Assembly: GCA_965644315.1 (NCBI GenBank)
Contig: CBFFRQ010000037.1
Coordinates: forward strand, 1-64,000
Direction of reading: 5' to 3'
Source of the DNA: Caecitellus pseudoparvulus
Lineage: Eukaryota; Bigyra: Bicosoecida
Length of the DNA: 64,000 bases
Part shown: positions 54,872 through 64,000 of the stretch, one piece after another
Position numbering within the stretch: position 1 is the first letter of the stretch
Layout: each line of letters starts with the position of its first letter
The notes under the pieces: model-generated
Databases searched by the model: none
Seen by the model: the letters and a program-made list of their open reading frames with translations, nothing else
Told to the model about the DNA's origin: nothing
Program-made: the position numbers and the translations under genes

Positions 54872-57800
54872 ATGCCATCAGCGCTCAAGAAGCGCCGCAT
54901 GAGTGAACCTGGGGAGGGTCCTGAGCTGGGTGCGTGGTTGCGCTCGAATTCCGCACCCACGCCGCTACCACTTGAACGCACTTTTCACTGCTCCCTCGGC
55001 CAACCGCGCATTGACAGCCCTATCAGATTGCAAAGTTGAGCTACGAGAACACATTGCAGAGTGCCTCGCTGAGGATCGGTCCGAGGCTGCTGCATGGTAT
55101 GCTGACAAACTTGTGCGTGGAGCGGGTTGGCCAGGTTTATCACACTGGCACACAACCCTTGCCCCACGCCACCCCGCAGCTCGCATGCGGCGAAGGAAAT
55201 ATCGAGGACACACTGCTTGTAGCGCGGTGTTTCGTGCGGGTGGGGCAGCGGGACCACGCGGTGGCTGTGCTGGATGGGGGGGGTGGCCTGGCGTCACCCT
55301 TCCCTTCCACACTGCAAACAGCACCCCCACCGCACGTGAGGCACCCCCGCGTCACACTGGCCACACTGCACAGCGTGGCCCTGGCGGCGGACTGTCTGCT
55401 GAAGCTGAAGCGGACTGTGGACGCCATTGCGCTGCTGTCTGCGTGGCTGGGCAGGGAAGGCAGTGCAGCGGAGAAACAACAACCTGCCCTGCAGCAGCTG
55501 CTGACACCGCCTGGCAGCGATGTGCCGGCGAGCGGCAAGACGGTGGCGCAGTGGCTGGCAGAAGGTGGTGTGCCGGGAGTGCACCTGCTGCACCTCCTGC
55601 AGTGCCTGCCATCCTCAGTTGGAGCACCGCGCAGGGCACTAGCACGGCTGTGTTTCTTGCGTTGCCAGGCCCATGCTGCAGTGCAAGCCGACGACATTTC
55701 AGAGGACCACGGGCGCAGCATGGCAGGTGTGTGGGGGGCAGTGGCACTGTGCCTGGACCCTGGGCATGTCGAGGCGGTGGATGCGCTGGCTGATGGGTGG
55801 CTGCTGCCTTCACAGCGGGAACAGCAGTTGCAGCTTCTGCTGCACACTCTGCTGCAGCCCAGCGAGCAGCAACCGCAACGCCTGCAGCCACACCTGGCAT
55901 GTGCTCACTCAGATGCTCGACTGCATGTGTACGACCTGCACCGCACCCCTGCAGGCGTCGTACAGCCGTTGCTGCGGGTGTGCCCTGCGCTGGCGCTGTC
56001 AGCGGGCGTGTTGGCCGCGCAGGCGGAAGTCGCCTTTCACCAGCATGACATGCCAGCCACCCTCGCCCTCACGCGCACGCTGCTGTCCCGGCATCCCCAT
56101 CACACGGGCGTGCTGCACCTGCACTTTGCTGCGCTGTTGAACTTGGCGGCAGGCGTGCCTTCTGGCGGCGTCATTGGCATCGGGCCCAGTGCCGCGAACA
56201 CCGCTGCCGCGCGCCAGGCCACCACGGCCAGCGGGGGACTGCCTGCAGACCCCATGGCGGCACTGATGGGTGCAGGCACGTCAAAGTCGCGCTTGACGCA
56301 GGCAGCTGCAGTGCGTGCTGAGCTGGGCCGTGCAGCCGCTGCCACCGCCACTGCCCTGCCGGGCAGTGCACTTGCGCACTTTGGCACTGCCTGCACCCAC
56401 ATGGCCCACGGCGAGTTGGTGCAGGCAGAGGCTGCGCTGCAGGCATGTGTGAGCAAGGATCCGGCATTTGCTCCAGGGTGGCTGGCGCTTGGCCACGTCG
56501 CCAGCGCCTGTGAAGCGGGAGATGGCGCGTTGGCGGCTTACCGCACTGCACAACGCCTGTTCCCAGGCTGGCACGCTCCGCTGCTGTGCACTGCCATGGA
56601 GTTGGCGCGCAGCCACAATGGGGCACTGGCTGATGCCCTGCTGCAGCAGGCCCGTGCGCTGTGCCCGGCAGACCCCATGCCGTACCACGAGGCAGGCGTG
56701 TTGGCGTTCCGGGGCGGTGACTACGCCGGCGCCGTGCAGTGCTTTGAGTTTGTGAAACACATGACTGAAGCGCTGCCCACGCACCTGTCGCGTGCGTGGA
56801 TCACGGCGCATGTCAACACTGGGCACGCCTACCGTAAGCTGGGCGTGCAGCAGCTGTCGTTGGAAGTGTCTCACACGGACGTGACACAGCTCATGGGCGT
56901 GCAGCCGGGGCTAACGCACCACCGTGCCTCACAGCGCATCCAGGGCGCCCGTGCTGCCGCCTGCTTCACGCAGGCGCTGGATGCATACTCCCTGGCCCGG
57001 GGGCTGGACGGTGAGGACGCTGACTGCCTGCTTGGGACAGGCCTCACCTTGCACCTGCTGGGGCGGCACGTCCCTGCAATTTCCGCATACCACGCCTCGC
57101 TGGCGTGGGGGCCCCACAACACCTACGCCGCGCAGCTGCTGACGCGGGCCCTGACAGAGGCTTTCCAAGATGGCCACGTCCTGGCTCTGCCATCCGCCCT
57201 TCCCTCTCCTGTGGCTCATGCCACCTCCCCGCCTTCACCTGAGACCGGCGATGCGGCACAAGTGGTGGATATGACGGTGCTGGACCCAGCTGGCATGGAG
57301 GGGGGCGCCCCCCCCACGCCGGCGCTGTTCAGCGACCTGCCTGCCGAGTTGGGCGTGGGGGAGGGGGGTGTGCTGGCTGCCGCCTTGGCATCCCCCCCTG
57401 CTGTCCCACGGGGACGGGGCGGTAGTGGCGGGGGGGATGTGTACGTAGCTGGCGCCACCGCCACCCCTCGTGGCGCACGCCTGATGACAGCGGCACTCTT
57501 CGCGCCCACACCCGCTGCAGTGCAAGCAGAGGGCGGCATCAGCCCCACATCAGTGCACTCCTTTGCCTTGCACACTCGTATGTCAGCATCTCGACTGAGC
57601 GCCGGCAGTGTGCCCAGCAGTGGGGGGGGGGCTCGGGGATGGAGGGGGGCCCCCCGCCGCCACGCTCCCCCCGGAATGCGGTACGGAGCCGACTCCACCC
57701 TGTCTGGCGCACAGACTCAGTCAGGGGCTGATCTGACCAGTCTGCAGGGCAGTCGGGCGGGTGGTGGCGGACTGGCCGTTACGTGGGCAGAATCGGCCAT

Positions 57801-58152
57801 CCACACACCCGGCGCTGGGGGCGCCCCGCCCAGCAGTGCCCTTGGCACGCCCACCGCTCCAGCTGCCACGCCACAGCCTTCTCACGTCCAGGAAGCAGCG
57901 ACAGCGGAGTCACTGGTGTCTCTGCTGACGTCCCCCATCGCTGGCATGCGGTCTCCACACGCCACGCCAGTGGGGCGTGTCCGGCCTTCCCTGGGCTTTG
58001 GCGCCTCGCGCATCCATGCCAGCGGTGGCAGTGGTGCATTGAACGTGTCAGGAGTCACTGATTTCTCCCTCACCATGGAGGGTGGTGTTGGTGCTGCCAC
58101 TCCCGCCACAGGCACCAGCAGCGTTATGCAAGACAGCAGTGACAGTGATTGA
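54872..58152 (+). CDS. CDC16: Anaphase-promoting complex subunit 6 (CDC16)
   Basis: Join 54872-54929, 55018-55112, 55180-58152 gives 1041 residues; introns are 88 nt (GTGCGT, phase 1) and 67 nt (GTGCGT). CDC16 is a TPR subunit of the APC/C ubiquitin ligase. Family features: LREHIAECLAEDRSEAAAWY joined to IEDTLLVARCFVRVGQRDHA at the N-terminus; LFPGWHAPLLCTAMELARSH; PADPMPYHEAGVLAFRGGDY; and NTGHAYRKLG, followed by further TPRs to about residue 715. A 69-nt open stretch at 56866-56934 bounded by GTGTCT and CACAG may be a further in-frame intron. The acceptor of intron 1 has a CAG 9 nt downstream that is also in phase. About 330 C-terminal residues are Gly/Pro/Ser low complexity, well beyond the usual ~620-residue length. 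Confidence 0.85.
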
Positions 58153-58259
58153 GCCCCCCCGCAAAACGCGTGGGCCGCCAAAATACACACCCACGACCCT
58201 CCATGCCCGGGAAACTTCCATGTCCTCCGTCGGTGTGTTGTGCCCGTCCACCCACCGCC

Positions 58260-60939
58260 ATGGAGGGGCTGCACAGAGCCCCACGCTCGGCGCGCACTGT
58301 GCCTGCTGCGGGGTTATCTCCAGCCCACCCGTTGGCTGCCACGCTCAGCGCAAGCAGCACGGCAGCACCCGCCTCGGCGCACTCCCAGGCGAGCAGTGGG
58401 ACAGTATCGTCGACTGGGCACGCACATGCACGCCCTGCGCCCAGCCCTGGCTTCGGCACAGCGGCTGCAGCGCCGGTGCCTGGCATGGCCGCAAGCGACG
58501 TGAAAGCTGTGCTGAGCACTATGCAGCGGCTGGAAGCCAAGGTGGACTCGATGGGGGGCGAGTTGGCCGACCTGCGCAGTGAAAATGCCGCCATGCGCGA
58601 AGCCATCATGGGCCTGGCCGTCCTGGAGCCGCTGGCGGCGCGCGTGGAAGCGCTGACAGGCTTGGTGAAGACGCTTGCAGACGGCGGTTTGCGCAGCCAA
58701 GCAGGCGGGGCACAGGCCCTGCCAGCCCTGCCTTCTGGCGCACCAGCCGAAGCACCGCATGAAGGTCCTGCTCCAGGCACCAGCAAGGGCAAATTGAAGA
58801 TCTGGGTGGGCTCGTGGAACGTGGGGGCAGAGGTGCGTGCGGAAATTGCGTGCATGACTCGAGACGCCGCGCCACCACGCCACCCGCCGCCCCGCGCAGG
58901 ACCCCTTTGCCGAGCTGGGGGAGCTGAACCCCGACGACCCACGCCACATGCAGGTCATCACGGAGCAGATGGAGTCCTTTGTCCCTGACGACTGCGACTT
59001 GTACGTTCTGGGCCTGCAGGAGGGCGTCAGCGACAGCGTGTACCAGGCTGTCGCCGCCTACACCGGCTGCTTCCGCCTGCCCCTCATGGCCAAGCTGCAC
59101 CGGGCGAAGGAGACTGCCGGCTCAGGCGTGCGCTCCCGCCGCATGGGGCACGCGGTGAACGTGCAGTCTTTCATCGAGGACTTCGAGGGCGGCGCTGACT
59201 TGCTGCCCGTCTCTGCGGCAGACCAGCTGGACCGCGTGTGGGGACGGGGGGACGGTGCCTTCCTGCGGCAGAAGTTCACCGGCATCGCCGTGTTCGTGCA
59301 CCCCGTCGTGGCGCCGTATGTGCGCCTGCTGGGCGTGTACAAGCACGCCTTTGGCGCCAGCGAAGGCTCCAAGGGGGGTGCAGCAGTGGCACTGGGCGTG
59401 TACGACCAGACACTCGCCTTCGTGAACACGCACATGGCCAGCAAGAAGACAGAGCTGCGGCGGACGCAGTTCGCAGAGCTTGTCACGCGCATGGGCGCCA
59501 AGCTGGGGGGGCGTGGCATGGAGCTGCTGGAGGAGTTCCACCACGTCGTGTGGATGGGGGACCTCAACTACCACGTCGTGGACCTGCCCATTGACGACGT
59601 CCTGAGCGCGCTGCAGGGCGGACGCACGGCGGAGCTGCTGGCGCACCACGACGAGTTGACGGCTGAGAAGGAGGAGGGCAAGATCTTCTGGGGCTTCGTG
59701 GAGCCGGTCATGTCCCCCGACTTCCTGCCCACGTACAAGAAGATCCCCGGGCGAGGGCCCATCGACTACAGCGACCCCTCCTGGCCCGACAAGGTGTACA
59801 ACAGCAAGTACAAGGAGCCCCTGTACAAGGGCGGGCGGGTGGTGGACCGCATCCCCTCCTGGACGGACCGCATCCAGTACCACAGCCTGCCCAGCCGCAT
59901 GGGCACCCTGGCGCCGGAGCTCCTGGACCCCTCCGCACCGGACACCAGCCCCCACAACTACCACGCCGTGAACGACGGCATGGACATCAGTGACCACAGC
60001 CCCGTCTTCGCCACCTTCCAGCTGGACGTCACCATCCAGGACATCGACCAGTCCCTCCTGGACTCCGCCGCTGCGGAGATGGGGGAGCACGGCGACAAGG
60101 ACTGGGCTCACAAGGCGCGCGCCTTTGGCATCAGCGGGCTGCTGGCAGGTGTCACCCCCGACGTGCACCCGTCCCTGCGCCCGCTCGTCGTCCTGCTGCG
60201 TTTCAGCGACGTGCAAGTGGACTTCCGGGGGCAGATGCGCACGCCCCGCGCCGTGTCCGTGATGTTCCCCCTGCCCTTCGAGGACGGCGACGAGCTGCCG
60301 GAACGAGCCAAGGTCGTCCGTGCGGACAAGACCTTCAGCATGGAGGCGCGGTCAGAGACATCGGACCGCCTGACGGGCACCATCAAGTCCATCGTCAGCC
60401 GCGCTGGCCGCCTGCCCCGCCTGCACCTCCTGCTCAAGGTGTCTCTGGACGACAACACCAAGGCGCAGGCGGTGGTGTGCCTGGGAGACACCTCGTTCAC
60501 GGGCCTGGGCACCGCGAAACACACCTTCTTTGCGCCGCTGTCCAGTGCCGGCTTGCCGCTGGTTGGCAAGCACGGCAAGCCCGTCAACGCCACCTTCACC
60601 CTGGAGATGAACGGGCACTACTACACAAACAGCGATTCCACACAGCCTGTCGGTACCACCACCATGGCTGACGGCAGCAGCGTCGGCGGCGCACCTTCCA
60701 GCCCCTCGCGGCAGCCCGTTGACACGCCAGGGCACGAGGCAGGCACAGCGGCAGCTGCAGCAGGTGCTGGGGACGGCAGCAGCACCCCTCTTCGCCAGCG
60801 CATGCGCCCCATGTCCCACTCCATCTCCGGCACGTCAGGAGCCTCCCGTCTGAAGGCGCTGTCGGATTTGTCCTTTTCCACGCGCCGCATGACAGTGGGG
60901 GCTGCGGCAAGCGAGGAGGAAATCGATGTGGATGCGTGA
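58260..60939 (+). CDS. Inositol polyphosphate 5-phosphatase
   Basis: Join 58260-58832, 58900-60939 gives 870 residues; the intron is 67 nt (GTGCGT). It removes the 5-phosphate from inositol phosphates or phosphoinositides. The IPPc domain begins at LKIWVGSWNVGAE (exon 1 end) and continues after the splice with LYVLGLQEG, FTGIAVFV, FVNTHMASK, VVWMGDLNYHV, RIPSWTDRI and DISDHSPVFATF, covering the family's metal- and phosphate-binding motifs. A C2-like beta domain follows (residues ~575-760), as in SHIP/plant 5-phosphatases. The N-terminal 180 residues are Ala/Pro-rich with a short coiled coil (LEAKVDSMGGELADLRSENA). The chosen ATG has a strong context (CGCCATGG); an upstream ATG at 58203 would add 19 residues. 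It follows CDC16 by 107 bp. Confidence 0.9.
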
Positions 60940-61205
60940 CGTGCCGCGTGTGCAATGCATTGCGAGGTGTGAGCGGCAGGATTTGGCGAGGGCCATTTTC
61001 CAGGAGTGGCGCATTGTTGCTCGTTGATGGACGCCATGCCGCCTGTGCTGTGGTTCACCGCAGCAAAGCGCACGCCGCGCCAAAGCCAGGAGCGATTCAC
61101 CGTGCGGAAGTCGGGGCAAGAAGCGGGACACGCCCACGGACGAAGGAGAAAAGAGGACTTGCTCTTGCTAAGCTGAAGCGACGCAAGACTTGGGACAGGT
61201 CAGGC

Positions 61206-63470
61206 ATGGCTGACTACCGCGCCTGGCTGGCAGAGGCGGGCTTGACTGGGCCAGCAAGTATTTCCGCTGTGCCACTCAGTGACTCCGTGCCCACTCAAAT
61301 AGGCGACGTGGAGCTTGGCAGTGCACAATGTGGCCACGAGGAAAGTTCACTGCACTGTGCTTCTGGAGATTCGCTTGCTCTGCGAGCCTTCGCAACGTCT
61401 GCCCGCCTCTCCATCCAGCGAAGGGCAGCTGGCAGTGTGGACTCGTCTGTGCTGTCCAGCACAATGGGCAGCCTTGGCCCCGAGCTGGAAGACGGCATCG
61501 CCCACCTCACGAACACGTTTGCATCCTTCAGCATTACGGGCTCTGACCTGGCCCTCACGGATGCTGAGACACCCTCGGGCCCTGCCTCCTCCCAGCAAGT
61601 GCTGAAGCTGGAAGCTGACACTCGGCGTGGACTGGCCCTGCACCATATAGGCCGCCTGCTCAGCCCTGGGACCCTCAGCTCCACTCAACAGTCCCTGGCG
61701 AGCCCTCCATCGTCCCTGACGAGTTTTAGTTCTGAGGCCCCGTGGGAACGCACGCTCTTCCAGCTAGCAGCCCGCGGCCCGAAGGCAAGTCGCCTTGAAC
61801 TGCCAGCTGGCGGCGATGCGCAACCTAGTGCTAAAAAGGCAGGCCTTCCATCCTTACCGCAAGCAGGTGCAGCTGGAGGGCCAGGTCTGCAAGCGCAAGG
61901 GGGGCACAAGCGAGCTCGCTCAGCGACGCCAGCGCACCTCTCCGCCTCCATCACCACAAGCCAGAGCGATGAGGAGGCCGTGCAGAACCTTGAGCGACTG
62001 CGCCAGCACTTCTCTCGCGTAGTGCGCGAGGCCTCGCCGGAAAGGCACCCTCTGCAAGCACTCGTTGCTGAAATGCGCCGCCAAATTCCCGCAGCTGCCA
62101 AAAGCGGGATGAACGCAGGGCCGGCTCCCTTTCTCCGCCCAGCACCCGCCTTTCAACACCACGGGACCCACGTTGATCCCCTTGCACTGACATGCCTAGC
62201 AGCGGCGCCTCCTGGCCTGCACATTCTGCAGCATGTGTCAGCGACTGTGGTGCAAGCGACAGACATGTGGATTCTCCGAGTCATACTGCTGAGGGAACCC
62301 GGCAGCGAAGCCACATCCCTCTTCTTCTCAGTTAGCACACTGGCCTCCGGAGCGGTGCTGGCTGCGTGCACCGCTGCGATCTCTCCCCCTGGGACCAGCA
62401 AAGTCCTCGGCATTCTGACCTCGCCCAACGCCGTCCAGCAGGCAGTCGTCGCGACGGCATCGAACGTATTCATCATTGACCTGACGCAGCTGCAGATCAT
62501 GCCGCTGCCGGAGAAAGGCCACGCCCATGGCCTGCAGGTGTGGCAGTTGTGCCTGGACGACAGCATGTCCGGGGAACGCGCCGTGCTGCAGACTCCGTCG
62601 GATGAACCGAGAGGGCAGGCAGACGTGTGCTTGCCAGCTCTCTCCCTCGCAGCCTGCACGGGCCCACCGGGCAGCGCCCAAATGGGCCTGGCAGTGGGGC
62701 ACGCGGGAGGCGCAGCGACAGTCTTCATTCTCAGTCGGGGAGGAGCGGGGGACGCGGGGAGTGTCGAAGCGACTGTTCACAGCGTTCAGCCGCCCCCCCA
62801 GCCGCCTCGACATGCCCAGTGCTCACCCCATGCCCTGTCACTGCAGTGGCTGAACGAGGGCCAGGAGCACGAGCCGGTGATTTTGGAGGCCACGCTTCCT
62901 TGTGGGTCCACGTACACAGCCCTTGTCGCACCTGGGCGTCGCCCGCTGCAATCCCACTGGCTGTCCCTGGCCCCAATGCCTGTCATCGGCCTCCCGCCCG
63001 TGCCCAGCCAGGTGCTGCCGGCCCAGTCCCCGACCCTTGCACACACCTCAGGAAGTCTCTTTGGTGCCTCTGTTGAGGACATTCTCCTCAGCAGCAGCGA
63101 TGGGCTGCTGTCCACCTCCATCCCCGCGCTTGGAAACGCGATGCCCCCCAAGACACAGGGAGGAGGGGCGAGCCTTGAAGAAGCTGCCGTATCCACCTCA
63201 AGCTTCCCGATGCGTGATATCGTACCGGCATCGCACCCAGAGATACAGGCTGAAGAAAAGCTGCCACGGGCAAGCTTGGCTCCAACACTGCACACGCAGT
63301 GGGAGCTACTGGACAGCACCTCAGCCGGTCAGACGCTTCATGGGCCTTTGCAAGGCAGTGCGCAACACCTCGGCGCTTCGTTCTTCTTGGCTGACAGCCT
63401 CTCGTCATCCTCAAGCGCCGACGGTGTGCATGGGAAAGCCGTCGGCAAGGCGGACACCGCAGCGACGTGA
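61206..63470 (+). CDS. Unknown protein, possibly a divergent beta-propeller
   Basis: A single exon encodes 754 residues from the first in-frame ATG to the TGA at 63468-63470. The first ~300 residues are Ser/Ala-rich with a short charged helix (NLERLRQHFSRVVREASPER). From ~residue 330, hydrophobic strand-like blocks spaced like WD40 blades appear (MWILRVILLREPG, SLFFSVSTLASGAVLAACTAA, QAVVATASNVFIIDLTQLQ, MGLAVGHAGGAATVFILSRG), without GH/WD signatures. The C-terminal 250 residues are low complexity. I cannot assign a family. Confidence 0.6.
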   Translation: MADYRAWLAEAGLTGPASISAVPLSDSVPTQIGDVELGSAQCGHEESSLHCASGDSLALRAFATSARLSIQRRAAGSVDSSVLSSTMGSLGPELEDGIAHLTNTFASFSITGSDLALTDAETPSGPASSQQVLKLEADTRRGLALHHIGRLLSPGTLSSTQQSLASPPSSLTSFSSEAPWERTLFQLAARGPKASRLELPAGGDAQPSAKKAGLPSLPQAGAAGGPGLQAQGGHKRARSATPAHLSASITTSQSDEEAVQNLERLRQHFSRVVREASPERHPLQALVAEMRRQIPAAAKSGMNAGPAPFLRPAPAFQHHGTHVDPLALTCLAAAPPGLHILQHVSATVVQATDMWILRVILLREPGSEATSLFFSVSTLASGAVLAACTAAISPPGTSKVLGILTSPNAVQQAVVATASNVFIIDLTQLQIMPLPEKGHAHGLQVWQLCLDDSMSGERAVLQTPSDEPRGQADVCLPALSLAACTGPPGSAQMGLAVGHAGGAATVFILSRGGAGDAGSVEATVHSVQPPPQPPRHAQCSPHALSLQWLNEGQEHEPVILEATLPCGSTYTALVAPGRRPLQSHWLSLAPMPVIGLPPVPSQVLPAQSPTLAHTSGSLFGASVEDILLSSSDGLLSTSIPALGNAMPPKTQGGGASLEEAAVSTSSFPMRDIVPASHPEIQAEEKLPRASLAPTLHTQWELLDSTSAGQTLHGPLQGSAQHLGASFFLADSLSSSSSADGVHGKAVGKADTAAT

Positions 63471-63748
63471 GATGTGACGCAAATGCAACGCATTTCCACG
63501 ACGCAAGACTCTGGCCAGCAAAGACCATCCTGCAAGGCGTGGGCATACCAGGGGAGGTTGGCAGCCACTCTCGTGCGCTGTCCAAAGTGGGCCCATGCAG
63601 CGCTGGATCAGTCACATGAGCCGGCTGTGAACAACAGTTGATGTTCAAGGCTTGTATTGATGCTGCCTCTGGTTGCGAAAGCATTTGATGGCTCAAGAGG
63701 TCCCCGATCTGATCGATCCAGAGGGGCACCCCCCTCCTCCTGCACAAG

Positions 63749-64000
63749 CTACATACGTGAGCCAACGCTCAGGCCGTCCTCATCACACGTGATGCCTTCA
63801 TCGCTGTCAAACGTGAGGTCAATAATGACACTTCCGCCTCTGCAGCCTTGGCTGGCATCTTGCCTGGCAGCTTTGCATCCCCCGCGAGCCCGCTCGCGAG
63901 CTGGACGCCGACGCTTGGTCCCACGCCCTCGACGGGCACCTGACATCTGAGAAGTCGAGGGAGGGGTGCAGTCAGTGGATACAGACAATGTCCAAGCGTC
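63749..64000 (-). CDS. C-terminus of a gene entering from the right, with a SUMO-interacting motif
   Basis: The minus frame is open from the right edge to the stop at 63749-63751, giving about 84 visible residues. A basic patch (RRGRGTKRRRPARERARGG) that could be a nuclear localisation signal is followed by SVIIDLTFDSDEG. The latter is a canonical SUMO-interacting motif, a hydrophobic V-I-I-D-L core flanked by Asp/Ser/Glu, as in PIAS and STUbL proteins. The rest of the protein, including any RING domain, lies outside the window. A CTTCTCAG just before an in-frame ATG at 63943-63945 could be a splice acceptor. Confidence 0.55.
   Translation of the reverse strand, partial: DAWTLSVSTDCTPPSTSQMSGARRGRGTKRRRPARERARGGCKAARQDASQGCRGGSVIIDLTFDSDEGITCDEDGLSVGSRM

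Overview
The window is nuclear DNA from a eukaryote, most likely a free-living, ciliated, unicellular protist with a compact GC-rich genome. Genes carry short GT-AG introns. I modelled 23, ten of them 62-68 nt long, and many have lengths divisible by three with no stop. Intergenic gaps are often under 300 bp, gene order is non-operonic, and there is a ribosomal protein eL39 gene, an APC/C subunit, PARN and an inositol 5-phosphatase. Cilia are implied by an axonemal dynein assembly factor (DNAAF3), a SAXO/STOP-like microtubule-repeat protein, a double-p25-alpha TPPP and a C-x-F-x-P-motif protein. An alpha-glucan branching enzyme implies a starch- or glycogen-like store. I cannot name the lineage from this sequence.

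Layout. 1-2568: 3' part of a 105-bp tandem-repeat gene (SAXO-like). 2.8-6.4 kb: coiled-coil/EF-hand-like putative ciliary protein. 6.6-9.0 kb: PARN deadenylase. 9.1-9.9 kb: small mitochondrial membrane protein, divergent from RPL39 (10.2 kb). 10.6-12.7 kb: DNAAF3, divergent from a small probable mitochondrial protein (13.1-13.5 kb). 13.6-14.9 kb: rhomboid-like/UBA (UBAC2-type) membrane protein. 14.9-19.0 kb: a gene-poor island, visibly poorer in GC, holding a pair of 397-bp inverted repeats that differ at one base. 19.0-21.1 kb: double TPPP. 21.8-23.2 kb: intronless P-loop NTPase. 24.4-39.7 kb: one giant secreted multidomain protein of about 5059 residues (C-type lectin domains, glycine-rich domains, Cys-rich modules, many FN3-like modules). 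41.1-42.3 kb: unknown protein. 42.5-43.4 kb: OMS1-like methyltransferase. 44.1-47.9 kb: DDT-domain protein with a frame break in poly-G. 48.0-51.1 kb: branching enzyme with an N-terminal CBM20. 51.8-54.6 kb: LRR single-pass receptor-like protein. 54.9-58.2 kb: CDC16/APC6. 58.3-60.9 kb: inositol polyphosphate 5-phosphatase. 61.2-63.5 kb: unknown protein. 63.7-64.0 kb: the end of a minus-strand gene with a SUMO-interacting motif.

Four of the first nine genes point to ciliary microtubules, but neighbours otherwise look functionally unrelated, as is usual for eukaryotes. The stretches most worth a second look are the inverted-repeat island, the giant adhesin-like gene, the homogenised 105-bp array with a hidden 11-unit periodicity, and the poly-G-rich coding region. 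All exon boundaries are hand-inferred from GT/AG sites, reading frame and family resemblance; none was tested by RNA or database search.
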